A DNA stretch of 64,000 nucleotides, taken from contig NZ_VEFS01000005.1 of assembly GCF_007679045.1 (NCBI RefSeq), positions 25,167 through 89,166 on the forward strand. Reading direction: 5' to 3'. Shown one piece after another: positions 13,569 through 22,276 of this stretch. The notes below the pieces were generated by a model, which made no database searches, was not told the DNA's origin, and saw nothing but the letters and a program-made list of their open reading frames with translations. Source of the stretch: Microbacterium sp. BH-3-3-3. GTDB taxonomy: Bacteria > Actinomycetota > Actinomycetes > Actinomycetales > Microbacteriaceae. Within the stretch, counting starts at the first letter, position 1, and the number at the start of each line of letters is the position of its first letter. Position numbers and translations under genes: made by a program.

Positions 13569-14162
13569 ATGACCATTTCCCCCGTCCCCGGCGACGTCAT
13601 CGACGGCCTCGCCGCTCTCCCGGTCGCCAACATCGGCGACTCCATGGACCGCCTCGGCGTCGTGGATGCCGGCATCCAGGCCGTGTGGCCGGGTGCGACG
13701 CTCGCCGGTCCCGCCTTCACCGTCGAGGTGGCGGGCGGCGACAACGCCGGCATCCACGAGGCGATCGCGCAGGTTCCCGCGGGCGCGATCCTCGTGGTCA
13801 ACGGCCACGGGGTCACCGATCGCGCGCTCATCGGCGAACTCATCGCGGAGCGCCTGCGCAGGGTCGGCTGCGCCGGCTTCGTCGTCGACGGTGCCGTGCG
13901 CGACGTCGACGACCTGGAGGAGATGGGCTTCGCCGTCTTCGCCCGCGCGAAGAGCCCGGCGGGTCCCTACAAGAACGGCCCCTTCCGCATCGGGGTGCCG
14001 ATCGCCCTCGGCGGAGTCGTCGTGAGCCCGGGCGACGTGATCGTCGGCGACTCCGACGGCCTGGCCGTCGTTCCCGCCGTCCAGGCCGAGGCCGTGCTCG
14101 AACGAGCGCGTCGCAAGAACGCGGACGAGACCGAGACGCGGCGACGGATCCTGGCGTCCTGA
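13569..14162 (+). CDS. RraA-family protein (HMG/CHA-type aldolase-like)
   Basis: The 197-residue protein belongs to the RraA/4-hydroxy-4-methyl-2-oxoglutarate aldolase family. It has the NIGDSMDRLG start, the GELIAERLRR segment of the G-x-x-x-A-x-x-G active-site loop, and VVDGAVRDVDDL, whose Arg-Asp pair binds the metal and pyruvate moiety in known aldolases. Such enzymes cleave 4-hydroxy-2-oxoacids to pyruvate or decarboxylate oxaloacetate. With the transporter and dehydrogenase it forms a likely hydroxyacid catabolic unit. True RraA (an RNase E inhibitor) is less likely in this operon. The substrate is unknown. Confidence 0.85.
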   Translation: MTISPVPGDVIDGLAALPVANIGDSMDRLGVVDAGIQAVWPGATLAGPAFTVEVAGGDNAGIHEAIAQVPAGAILVVNGHGVTDRALIGELIAERLRRVGCAGFVVDGAVRDVDDLEEMGFAVFARAKSPAGPYKNGPFRIGVPIALGGVVVSPGDVIVGDSDGLAVVPAVQAEAVLERARRKNADETETRRRILAS

Positions 14163-14183
14163 GCGATCCGACACACTAGGTGG

Positions 14184-14945
14184 ATGAGTTCGGCTCGTGA
14201 AGACACGTCAGGTCAGCCCACGGTACGCAGCGTCGAACGCGCCCTCGACCTGCTGGAGCTGCTCGAACGCGCCGACCGGCCGTTGCGTCTCGTCGACCTC
14301 GGGCGCGGCACGGGTCTGTCGACCGCCACGGTCCTGCGACTGCTCGGAGTGCTGCAGCGGCGCGACCTCGTCTCCAGCGTCGGCGGGGAGTACCGCCTCG
14401 GCGTCGCGACGCTCGGCATGGCCCACGGCTACATCTCGAGCGACCCGCTCAGCAACCGCGCGCGGCCGCACCTGCAGCAGCTCGCCGACACCACCCAGCT
14501 CACGACGTCGCTGTACGTGCGAAGCGGCGACGAACGCATCCTCGCCGTCCGCGTCGACGGGGAGCACCCCCTGCGGTACCAACTCCCGCTCGGGCGGCGG
14601 CTGGCTCTGCACCTCGGCGCGGGCAAGCCGATCCTCGCGCACCTTCCGGCCGACGAGATCGCTCGGATCCTCGACGCCCTCGGTGAGACGCAGACCGCGG
14701 GAGGGCTCACCGTCTCGACGGAAGGACTCGACGCCGATCTGGCGGAGATCCGCCGCAACGGGTTCCACATCTCGGTCGCCGAGCGCGACACCGCCGTCGC
14801 CTCCATCAGCGTGCCGGTGTTCTCTTCGACCGGAGAGGTCATCGCCTCGCTCTCCGCATCGGGACCGGTCGAAGCGACCGACCCCACCCACCTGCCCGAC
14901 TGGGCACCAGAACTCCGACGGGCGGCAGCCGCCGTCGGCCGCTAG
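14184..14945 (+). CDS. IclR-family transcriptional regulator
   Basis: The 253-residue regulator has an N-terminal winged helix-turn-helix (VRSVERALDLLELL then GLSTATVLRLLGVLQRR, residues about 14-70) and a C-terminal IclR effector domain with the usual FHISVAERD and SISVPVFSSTGEVIA segments. It lies inside the transporter/aldolase/dehydrogenase cluster, 21 bp after the aldolase gene, so it probably controls that cluster through the paired palindromes at 11833-11867, with the transported acid or a breakdown product as effector. Confidence 0.93.
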   Translation: MSSAREDTSGQPTVRSVERALDLLELLERADRPLRLVDLGRGTGLSTATVLRLLGVLQRRDLVSSVGGEYRLGVATLGMAHGYISSDPLSNRARPHLQQLADTTQLTTSLYVRSGDERILAVRVDGEHPLRYQLPLGRRLALHLGAGKPILAHLPADEIARILDALGETQTAGGLTVSTEGLDADLAEIRRNGFHISVAERDTAVASISVPVFSSTGEVIASLSASGPVEATDPTHLPDWAPELRRAAAAVGR

Positions 14946-14981
14946 CGCGGGAATCCTCTCGCGCTTCTCGAGAGGAACGAC

Positions 14982-15755
14982 ATGCGCGTGATCGGAATCA
15001 TCGGACTCGGCGAGGCGGGCTCGCTCTACGCTCGCGGAGCGGTCGAGGCGGGCTACGAAGTGCACGGCTTCGATCCTGCCCCCACCCCCACCCCCTCGGG
15101 TGTCGAGCGCTCGGGCTCGCTCGAAGCCCTCGTCGCGGCATCCGACCTCGTCATCGTGTTGACGGGCGCCGCGCTCAGCGAACGCATCGCCGCCGACGCC
15201 GCGCCGCACCTGCGCGCGGGCAGCGTCTACGCCGACTTCACCACGGCCTCGCCCGGTGTGATGGCCGAGGTCGCGGAGCTCGTCGAGCGCACGGGCGCCC
15301 GATTCGCCGACGTCGCGATCCTCGGGCCCGTCCCGACCAAGGGAGCCGCCACCGAGACGATCGTCAGTGGCACCGCCAGCGAAGACGTGGCCGAGGTGCT
15401 CCGCCGCTTCGGCGCCGACGTCGAGGTCATCGACGGCCCCGCGGGCGACGCGACCTCGCGCAAGCTCCTGCGCAGCGTCCTCATGAAGAGTCTCGCGGCC
15501 ATCGTGGTCGAGGCGCTCGAGGCCGGCCGCGCAGCAGGATGCGAGCCGTGGGTCCGCGCGCAGATCGCCGCGCAACTGTCGGGTGATGCCGAAGCGAAGA
15601 TGGACCGGTACGAGACCGGCAGCCGCAAGCACGCGGTTCGCCGCTCGCACGAGATGGAGTCGGTCGTCGAGTACCTCGGTGCACTCGGGGTCGATTCGGA
15701 GATGTCGGACGCCGCCCGTCAGGTGCTGACCCGGCTGGGGGAGCAGCAGGGCTGA
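14982..15755 (+). CDS. NAD(P)-dependent hydroxyacid dehydrogenase-like protein (DUF1932-type C-terminus)
   Basis: The 257-residue protein has an N-terminal Rossmann fold (IGIIGLGEAGSLYARG, residues 4-19) of the 6-phosphogluconate/3-hydroxyisobutyrate dehydrogenase superfamily, followed by a helical C-terminal domain like DUF1932. The VADFTTASP-like segment (YADFTTASPG) matches the substrate loop. The catalytic Lys is probably in the ATSRKLLRSVLMKSL region. GAGAGGA precedes the ATG. It is last in the TRAP/RraA/IclR cluster and probably oxidises or reduces the imported hydroxyacid. Confidence 0.82.
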   Translation: MRVIGIIGLGEAGSLYARGAVEAGYEVHGFDPAPTPTPSGVERSGSLEALVAASDLVIVLTGAALSERIAADAAPHLRAGSVYADFTTASPGVMAEVAELVERTGARFADVAILGPVPTKGAATETIVSGTASEDVAEVLRRFGADVEVIDGPAGDATSRKLLRSVLMKSLAAIVVEALEAGRAAGCEPWVRAQIAAQLSGDAEAKMDRYETGSRKHAVRRSHEMESVVEYLGALGVDSEMSDAARQVLTRLGEQQG

Positions 15756-15844
15756 GGCGGTGGCGCGAGCGTCCACCGATCGGTGGATGCCGACTCCACC
15801 GGCTCGTCGTTCCCGTGGCGGTCCCGCCCCGTCAGACTGAGGGC

Positions 15845-16720
15845 ATGAGCGAGAACGTCGTCGAGGTCGAGAACCTCCGCAAGACCTACAAGGGCGGTCT
15901 CGAAGCGCTGCGCGGGGTGTCGTTCGACATCTGCCGCGGTGAGACGTTCGCGCTGCTCGGGCCGAACGGCGCGGGCAAGAGCACGGTCATCGAGATCCTC
16001 GAGGGCTACCGCGACCGCACGAGCGGAGACGTGCGCGTGCTCGGCGTCGACCCGCACCGCGGTGGCCTCGACTGGAAGGCGCGGCTCGGCATCGTGCTGC
16101 AGAACACCGGCGAGGCACCCACCGCGAGCGTGCGCGAGCTGCTGGCGCACTTCGCCTCGTTCTACCCGCGGCCGCGCGACGTCGACGAGGTCATCGCGTC
16201 GGTCGGTCTGACCGAGAAGGCGAAGGTCTCGGTGCGCAAGCTCTCGGGCGGGCAGCGGCGTCGCGTCGACGTCGCCCTCGGCATCGTCGGCCGACCCGAG
16301 CTGCTGTTCCTCGACGAGCCCACGACCGGCTTCGACCCCGAGGTCAGGCGGCAGTTCTGGGATCTCATCCGCGACCTGCAGCGCGAGGGCACCACGATCC
16401 TGCTGACCACCCACTACCTCGACGAGGCAGCCGAACTCGCGGAACGCGCGGCGATCATCGTGGGCGGGCAGATGGCATCCGTCGGTCGAATCGACGAACT
16501 CGGGGGACCCGACGCGCGCGTGCCGCTCGTGCGGTGGCGCGAGGGCGGCGAGACCCGCGAGCAACGTACGCAGGACCCCGGAGCCCTGGTCGCCCAGCTC
16601 TACGCCCGCCTCGGCGAACCCGAGCGGCTCGAGGTCGTGCGCCCGAGTCTCGAAGACGTCTACCTCTCGTTCCTCGGCGACGAAGCGCGCCGCACGGCCG
16701 CGGCGGGAGGCCTCGCGTGA
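15845..16720 (+). CDS. ABC transporter ATP-binding protein, DrrA/CcmA type
   Basis: The 291-residue ATPase has Walker A GPNGAGKST near residue 40, signature LSGGQRRRVD, Walker B ELLFLDEPTTGFD and the switch His in TTHYLDEA. The C-terminal extension resembles DrrA-type exporters. It overlaps the permease gene by four bases (GTGA), and the operon continues into a two-component system. This layout suits a drug or antimicrobial-peptide exporter under envelope-stress control. The substrate is unknown. Confidence 0.93.
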   Translation: MSENVVEVENLRKTYKGGLEALRGVSFDICRGETFALLGPNGAGKSTVIEILEGYRDRTSGDVRVLGVDPHRGGLDWKARLGIVLQNTGEAPTASVRELLAHFASFYPRPRDVDEVIASVGLTEKAKVSVRKLSGGQRRRVDVALGIVGRPELLFLDEPTTGFDPEVRRQFWDLIRDLQREGTTILLTTHYLDEAAELAERAAIIVGGQMASVGRIDELGGPDARVPLVRWREGGETREQRTQDPGALVAQLYARLGEPERLEVVRPSLEDVYLSFLGDEARRTAAAGGLA

Positions 16721-17520
16721 GCCGCGTGCTGCGGCTGGGTGCCGCGCGCATCGCTTTCGAGGTGCGCTCGTACTTCCGCCAGGGCGACTCGGTGTTCTTC
16801 ACCTTCCTGTTCCCCGTGATGATCCTGCTGATCTTCGCCGTCGCCTTCGACGCGCAGACCTTCGGTCCGCCCGGAGACGAGGTGGATGCCGCGCAGTTCT
16901 ACCTCCCCGCGATGCTCGCCGCGGGCGTGCTGCTGTCGGGCCTGCAGAACATGTCGATCGACATCGCGATGGAGCGCAGTGACGGCACCCTCAAACGCCT
17001 CGGCGGAACCCCGCTCAGCCCGGTGTCGTACTTCATCGGCAAGCTCGGGCAGGTGCTGGTCACCGGCTTCCTGCAGTCGGCGCTGCTGATCGTGGTGGCC
17101 GCGGTGTTCTTCGGCGTGCCGCTGCCGACCGACCCGGAGCGCTGGTTGACCTTCGCGTGGGTGTTCCTGCTGGGCGTCACCACCTGCGCGATCCTCGGCA
17201 TCGGCCTGTCGGCGCTGCCCCGCACCGGCCGCAGCGCCACGGGCGTCGTCATTCCGATCGTGCTGCTGCTGCAGTTCATCTCGGGCGTCTACATCAACTT
17301 CGCCGCCCTCCCCGAGTGGCTGCAGAACGTCGCGAGCGTCTTCCCGCTGAAGTGGCTCGCGCAGGGCTTCCGCTCGGTGTTCCTGCCCGAGGGGTTCGCG
17401 GCGGGCGAGCCGTCGGGCTCGTGGGATCACCCGCTGATCCTGCTGGTGACGGGCCTGTGGCTGGTGCTCGGGCTCGCGCTCGTGCGGCTGACGTTCCGGT
17501 GGATTCGAAAGGACGCGTGA
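16717..17520 (+). CDS. ABC-2 type exporter permease
   Basis: The 267-residue membrane protein has six predicted transmembrane segments and the ABC-2 layout: a first helix (FFTFLFPVMILLIFAVAF), a block typical of DrrB/NatB permeases (MERSDGTLKRLGGTPLSP) and a C-terminal helix ending in RWIRKDA. The GTG start overlaps the ATPase stop and its own stop overlaps the kinase ATG (TGATG), so translation is probably coupled. It forms the membrane half of the exporter with the 15845-16720 ATPase. Confidence 0.92.
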   Translation: MSRVLRLGAARIAFEVRSYFRQGDSVFFTFLFPVMILLIFAVAFDAQTFGPPGDEVDAAQFYLPAMLAAGVLLSGLQNMSIDIAMERSDGTLKRLGGTPLSPVSYFIGKLGQVLVTGFLQSALLIVVAAVFFGVPLPTDPERWLTFAWVFLLGVTTCAILGIGLSALPRTGRSATGVVIPIVLLLQFISGVYINFAALPEWLQNVASVFPLKWLAQGFRSVFLPEGFAAGEPSGSWDHPLILLVTGLWLVLGLALVRLTFRWIRKDA

Positions 17521-18743
17521 TGTCGCAACTCACCGCCGCCCCCGTCGCCGCCTCGGAGGGGGCGGATGCCGGACTCCCCACGACGCGAGGGTGGATCGTC
17601 GCCTTCCTCGCGGCGGGAATCCTGGGCGCCGGCATCGCCGTCGCGTCGGCGATCGTCGCCGGCATCCCGTGGGCGTCTGCCATCGCGGCGCTGACGCTTC
17701 TCGGGGCGTACACCGTGTTGATCCTTCTCGTGCTGCCCCGTCTCCTCCGACGCGAGGCGGGGACGATGGGCGCGCTCGAGGTGGTCACCATGGTGGTCAC
17801 GGTGCTCGCGGTCGCCCTGCTGACCTTCCTCGTGCCATGGCTGGCGATGCTGCAGTTCTGGGTCTTCCCGCTGCTGTGGACGCTGGCCGCGTCGACCCGG
17901 ATAGCAGTGGGCGCGTGCTTCGTCTCCGCCGCGTCGATCTTCGCCGCGCTGCTGCCTTGGACGGGCGGAGGATCGTGGGCGGTCATGGCCCTCGTGCAGG
18001 GCGCGTCTTTCGTTTCCGCCGTCGTGCTGGGTCTCTGGATCAGCGGCATCTCGCGGTACGGCTCCGAACGCGACGTCCTCGTCGCCGAATTGACGGCAGC
18101 GCAGAGCGAACTCGCCTCTCTGCATCGCGACGCCGGCGCGACGGCCGAGCGCGAGCGCCTCGCCGCCGAGATGCACGACACGATCGCGCAGAGCCTCGCC
18201 GGGACGGTCATGCTCGCGCAGCGCGCCCGGCGCGAGCTGGTCGAGGGAGCCTTGTCGCCGTCGACCCTCGAGCTCGTCGAGGAGGCCGCCCGGGCAGCGC
18301 TCGCCGAGACCCGAGAGCTGGTCGCCGGGGGAGCCCCCGCCTCGGTCGGGGTCGGCGGACTGACCGAAGCATTGCGCACGGTGGTCGCGCGGGCCGTCCG
18401 CGAGACGGGTCTCGACGTCGAGCTCGTGACCTCCGCCGTGCCGCCCCTCGATCGCGAGGCGGAGGTGGCGCTCCTGCGGTGCGCGCAGGAGTGCCTGTCG
18501 AACGCGAGACGGCACTCCGGTGCCCGTCGCGTCGAAGTGACTCTCGCCGAGCGGCGCGGCGTCGTGGAGGTCACCGTGCGCGACGACGGCGTCGGTTTCG
18601 ACACCGCCGCACGCGCGCACGGCTTCGGCATCGAGGGGTTGCGAGCACGCCTGAGCGCCCTCGGCGGGTCGCTCGAGGTCGACGGCACCCCCGGGGCGGC
18701 GACCGTGCGGGCCGGGGTTTCGGTGATGGCGGGGCGCTCGTGA
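17520..18743 (+). CDS. Sensor histidine kinase, NarL-type partner (HisKA_3)
   Basis: The 407-residue kinase has about six N-terminal transmembrane helices with short loops (residues about 20-175), a coiled region, the HisKA_3 phospho-acceptor His in AAEMHDTIAQSLAGT, and an HATPase domain with SNARRHSGA (N box), DDGVGFD and GFGIEGLRARL. With little extracellular sequence it is of the intramembrane-sensing type, often linked to an adjacent ABC exporter in DesK- or LiaS-like systems. The ATG overlaps the permease stop, and the stop overlaps the regulator GTG. Confidence 0.93.
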   Translation: MSQLTAAPVAASEGADAGLPTTRGWIVAFLAAGILGAGIAVASAIVAGIPWASAIAALTLLGAYTVLILLVLPRLLRREAGTMGALEVVTMVVTVLAVALLTFLVPWLAMLQFWVFPLLWTLAASTRIAVGACFVSAASIFAALLPWTGGGSWAVMALVQGASFVSAVVLGLWISGISRYGSERDVLVAELTAAQSELASLHRDAGATAERERLAAEMHDTIAQSLAGTVMLAQRARRELVEGALSPSTLELVEEAARAALAETRELVAGGAPASVGVGGLTEALRTVVARAVRETGLDVELVTSAVPPLDREAEVALLRCAQECLSNARRHSGARRVEVTLAERRGVVEVTVRDDGVGFDTAARAHGFGIEGLRARLSALGGSLEVDGTPGAATVRAGVSVMAGRS

Positions 18744-19372
18744 TCCGTGTCGTCGTCGCGGACGACCACCCGATCGTGCGCGCCGGGCTCGTCGGCATGT
18801 TGGACGCCGCCGACGGCATCGACGTCGTCGGAGCGGCATCCGACGGGGTGGAGGTCGTGGCCCTCGTCGAGAAGGAACGTCCCGATGTGGTGCTGATGGA
18901 CATGCGGATGCCGCGCCGCGACGGCGACGAGGCGACCGCGATGCTGCGCGAGAGCGCACCCGCGACGCGTGTCATCGTCTTGACGACCTACGAGAGCGAC
19001 GACGTCATCATGCGTGCGATCGCCGCGGGTGCAAGCGGATACCTGTTGAAAGCCGCCCCCGAAGCGGAGCTGCTCGCCGGTATCCGCGCGGTCGCAACCG
19101 GCGAGGTCGCTCTCGCGCCGAGTGTCGCCCGGGTGCTGGTGGCGCAGGCGGGGCGGGCGCCCGACGCGCCGACGCTGACCCCTCGAGAGGTCGAAGTGCT
19201 CTCGCACGTCGCGCAGGGGCTGAGCAACCGCGAAATCGGCGCTCGTCTCCACCTCGGCGAGGCGACGATCAAGACCCATCTGCTCAAGGCCTACGCGAAA
19301 CTCGACGTCGCGGATCGCACACGCGCGGTCACGAGGGCGATGGAGCTCGGCATCCTGCGATCGCCCTCGTGA
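18740..19372 (+). CDS. Response regulator, NarL/LuxR family
   Basis: The 210-residue regulator has a receiver domain (VVADDHPIVRAG, phospho-Asp in VLMDMRMPRRDG, Lys in SGYLLKAAPE) and a LuxR-type helix-turn-helix (LTPREVEVLSHVAQGLSNRE, then GEATIKTHLLKAYAKL). It is translated from a GTG overlapping the kinase stop. The operon ATPase-permease-kinase-regulator suggests that it activates its own exporter. A hairpin overlaps the stop codon. Confidence 0.94.
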   Translation: MIRVVVADDHPIVRAGLVGMLDAADGIDVVGAASDGVEVVALVEKERPDVVLMDMRMPRRDGDEATAMLRESAPATRVIVLTTYESDDVIMRAIAAGASGYLLKAAPEAELLAGIRAVATGEVALAPSVARVLVAQAGRAPDAPTLTPREVEVLSHVAQGLSNREIGARLHLGEATIKTHLLKAYAKLDVADRTRAVTRAMELGILRSPS

Positions 19373-19428
19373 GAGGTCGGAATCGGTCGCTCCGCTCTCT
19401 GACAGGCGACACCCTCCGACCCCTCACG
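19368..19428 (+). terminator. CGTGAGNGGTCGGA hairpin overlapping the regulator stop
   Basis: The left arm starts CGTGAGAGGTCGGA and the right arm ends TCCGACCCCTCACG, with further partial pairing between GGTCGC and GCGACA. It overlaps the last codons of the response regulator. The right arm (19403-19429) is nearly the same as that of the hairpin at 34105-34167. Confidence 0.6.
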
Positions 19429-19482
19429 CCGACATCCGGATGCCGCGGCCCCGGTGTCGGTGGCCGGGTCTAGCGTGGAGGA

Positions 19483-20496
19483 ATGGTCGCTTATCGCTAT
19501 CTCGGCAACAGTGGATTCAAGATCTCGGAGATCACCCTCGGCAACTGGGTGACCCACGGCTCGCAGGTCGGTGACGACGCGGCGATCGCCACGGTGCACG
19601 CCGCCCTCGACGCGGGCATCACGACGTTCGACACCGCCGACACCTACGCCAACACGGCCGCGGAGACCGTCCTCGGCAAGGCTCTCGAGGGGCAGCGGCG
19701 CGAGTCGCTCGAGATCTTCACGAAGGTCTACTTCCCGACCGGTCCGAAGGGACCGAACGACACCGGCCTCAGCCGCAAGCACATCATGGACTCGATCAAC
19801 GGGTCGCTCAAGCGCCTCGGCACCGACTACGTCGACCTCTACCAGGCGCACCGCTTCGACTACGAGACGACGCTCGAAGAGACCTTCCAGGCGTTCGCCG
19901 ACATCGTGCGCCAGGGCAAGGCGCTCTACATCGGCGTCTCGGAGTGGACGGCCGAACAGCTGCGCGACGGACACGCGCTCGCGAAGCAGCTCGGCATCCA
20001 GCTCATCTCGAACCAGCCGCAGTACTCGATGCTGTGGCGCGTGATCGAGGGCAAGGTCGTGCCCACGAGCGAAGAGCTCGGCATCTCGCAGATCGTCTGG
20101 TCGCCGATGGCCCAGGGCGTGCTGAGCGGCAAGTACCTGCCCGGTCAGCCCGTGCCCGAGGGCTCGCGCGCGACCGACGAGAAGAGCGGGGCCACGTTCA
20201 TCAAGCGGTTCCTCGCCGACGACACCCTCGAGGCCGTGCAGCGACTCAAGCCCATCGCCGACGAGGCGGGGCTCTCGATGCCCCAGCTCGCGATCGCGTG
20301 GGTGCTGCAGAATCCCAACATCTCCGCAGCCCTCGTCGGAGCGTCGCGACCCGAGCAGCTCGCCGACACCGTGAAGGCCTCGGGCGTGACCCTGGATGCC
20401 GACACCCTCGCCGCGATCGACTCGGCCCTCGGCGATGCGGTGTTCTCCGACCCCGCGAACACCTACGAGGTGTCGCCGAAGCAGCGCGTGGCCTGA
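19483..20496 (+). CDS. Aldo/keto reductase, Kv-beta/YghZ-like
   Basis: The 337-residue TIM-barrel oxidoreductase has the AKR tetrad: Asp and Tyr in FDTADTYANTAAE (about 46-55), Lys in FTKVYFPTGP and His in YQAHRFD. The cofactor loop GASRPEQLADTVKA near residue 285 fits NADPH binding. It closely resembles voltage-gated potassium channel beta-subunit-type AKRs, which reduce reactive aldehydes. The start follows TAGCGT by 6 nt and GGAGGA lies between them. It appears to be a single-gene unit. Confidence 0.9.
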   Translation: MVAYRYLGNSGFKISEITLGNWVTHGSQVGDDAAIATVHAALDAGITTFDTADTYANTAAETVLGKALEGQRRESLEIFTKVYFPTGPKGPNDTGLSRKHIMDSINGSLKRLGTDYVDLYQAHRFDYETTLEETFQAFADIVRQGKALYIGVSEWTAEQLRDGHALAKQLGIQLISNQPQYSMLWRVIEGKVVPTSEELGISQIVWSPMAQGVLSGKYLPGQPVPEGSRATDEKSGATFIKRFLADDTLEAVQRLKPIADEAGLSMPQLAIAWVLQNPNISAALVGASRPEQLADTVKASGVTLDADTLAAIDSALGDAVFSDPANTYEVSPKQRVA

Positions 20497-20611
20497 CCCG
20501 CGCAAGACGGTGGGGCGGGGCTTCGGCTCCGCCTCACCGTCTCTCGTGGCGCGAAGAGGGGCGCTCGGCTGCGCCTGAGGCCGCGCTCAGGAGAGAGCAG
20601 GGTGGGCGTCG

Positions 20612-20617
20612 TACCCT
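20612..20617 (+). promoter_or_regulatory. -10 box for a leaderless DUF4407 transcript
   Basis: TACCCT ends 6 nt before the ATG at 20624, and no Shine-Dalgarno sequence lies close to that ATG. Confidence 0.5.
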
Positions 20618-20623
20618 GTGCGA

Positions 20624-22276
20624 ATGTCCTTTTCCGCTCACCGGCCGGGCCGCTTCGGCTCCGATGGCCGCATCGAGTTCACGACGGACGAGGAACGCGA
20701 GCAGTATCTCGACGACATCCTCGCCGCGCAGAACGCGGCCCACCGCCCCGCCGAGGCCCAGGACCACACGTCCGAGCCATGGGGTGCGCCGCCCGCCGAC
20801 GACGAGCCCGTCGACCCGTTCGTTTACGACGCACGCGACGCCGAGCCGGCCGAGACCCCCCGCGACGACGCCCCCGCCGCCGACCACGACACCGTGGTGA
20901 TCGACCGCGCCGAGCGCGCCCGCGCCGACGACGAGACCGCGGTCATCTCCGACGAGGAGCCCGAGCGAGAGCTCGAGCCCGTGGCATCCGCCCCCGTCTC
21001 TTCGGAGCCGCGCCAGCCGCGCCTGCGTCGGCACGACCCGCGGCGGCCGCGCCTGTCGCTCATCCGTCGCATGGCAGTGCTCGGCGGTGCCGACAACGAC
21101 GTGCTCGACGAGGTGCCCGAAGAGGTGCCGCGTTTCGTGCAGATGTTCCTCGTGCTCGCCGGAACCGCGCTGGTGTCGGCCCTGTCGATGATGTTCGCGC
21201 TGCTGACCGGGGTGCGCGTCAGCATCCTTCTCGCGATACCCCTGGCCCTCATCTGGGGCCTCATCATCTTCAACCTCGACCGCTTCCTCACCTCGACGAT
21301 GCGCTCGACCAAGAACATCTTCCGGCTGCTGGGCCTTGCCATGCCCCGCGTGATCATGGCCGCGCTCATCGGCATCGTGGTGGCCGAGCCGCTCGTGTTG
21401 CAGGTGTTCCAGAACGACATCGCGCGCGAGGTCAACGCCACCAACATCACCCAGGCCCTGGGCGACCAGGACGCCGTGACCAGCGGCCCCGAGAAGCAGG
21501 CCCTCGACGCCGCCAGCGCACAGGTGTCGGCGCTCGAGAATCAGGCCGCGACCGGCATCGTCACCGGAACCTCGTCGACCTCGGCCGAATCCGCCGCCGC
21601 GCAGCAGACCGTCGACCAGCTCACCCAGCAGCTCGCGGCGCAGCAGACGGTGATCGACCAGGCCCGCGCGGTGTACCAGTGCGAGCTGACCGGCCAGGGC
21701 GCCGGCACCGTCCCCGGCTGCACGGGCGTCGCCGGCAACGGCGCAAGTTCCGACGCCGCCCAGGCCCAGCTGCAGCAGGCGCAGTCGGCGTACGACGCGC
21801 TGTCGACGCAGCTGCAGCAGGCGCAGTCGACCCTCGCCTCGGCGAACTCCGCCGGTGCCGAGGCCGCGGCTTCGTCGGCCGACGCCAACAAGCAGCAGGC
21901 CGAAGACCAGCTGCCCGCGGCCCGCGCGCAGTACGAATCGGCGCTCGCCGCGTACAACCAGCGCGCGTCGTCGATCGCCGACGGAAACGCCGGCGCCGTC
22001 GGCCTGCTGAGCCAGATCACCGCCCTCGAACGCCTCTCGGACCGTGAGCCGGTGCTCCGCTGGGCGCACTACCTGATCGCGGCGCTGTTCTTCATGATCG
22101 AGCTGCTGCCGGTGCTCGTGAAGGTGCTCACCGGATTCGGCGGACCGTCGCTGTACGAGAAGGCCGAGAAGATGCGCGGACAGATCGCCCTCGACCGCGT
22201 CTCGGCCCGCACGTTCCGCAAGCGCGCCGACATCATCGCCGACGAGGCGAACCGGGTGCCGGCCACCGTCACCTGA
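20624..22276 (+). CDS. DUF4407 domain membrane protein
   Basis: The 550-residue protein has three parts. Residues about 1-150 are acidic and disordered. Three transmembrane helices follow (about 172-255) with the DUF4407 block WGLIIFNLDRFLTSTMRST and PRVIMAALIGIVVAEPLVL. A long Ala/Gln-rich coiled coil (about 285-440) with two Cys residues (YQCELTGQG and PGCTGVAG) leads to a last helix (about 478-500) and a basic tail. The function of DUF4407 is unknown. The coiled coil lies between helices 3 and 4 and is probably extracytoplasmic. The stop overlaps the Nudix start (TGATG), so the two proteins may act together. A GTG at 20618 is a less likely start. Confidence 0.85.
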   Translation: MSFSAHRPGRFGSDGRIEFTTDEEREQYLDDILAAQNAAHRPAEAQDHTSEPWGAPPADDEPVDPFVYDARDAEPAETPRDDAPAADHDTVVIDRAERARADDETAVISDEEPERELEPVASAPVSSEPRQPRLRRHDPRRPRLSLIRRMAVLGGADNDVLDEVPEEVPRFVQMFLVLAGTALVSALSMMFALLTGVRVSILLAIPLALIWGLIIFNLDRFLTSTMRSTKNIFRLLGLAMPRVIMAALIGIVVAEPLVLQVFQNDIAREVNATNITQALGDQDAVTSGPEKQALDAASAQVSALENQAATGIVTGTSSTSAESAAAQQTVDQLTQQLAAQQTVIDQARAVYQCELTGQGAGTVPGCTGVAGNGASSDAAQAQLQQAQSAYDALSTQLQQAQSTLASANSAGAEAAASSADANKQQAEDQLPAARAQYESALAAYNQRASSIADGNAGAVGLLSQITALERLSDREPVLRWAHYLIAALFFMIELLPVLVKVLTGFGGPSLYEKAEKMRGQIALDRVSARTFRKRADIIADEANRVPATVT

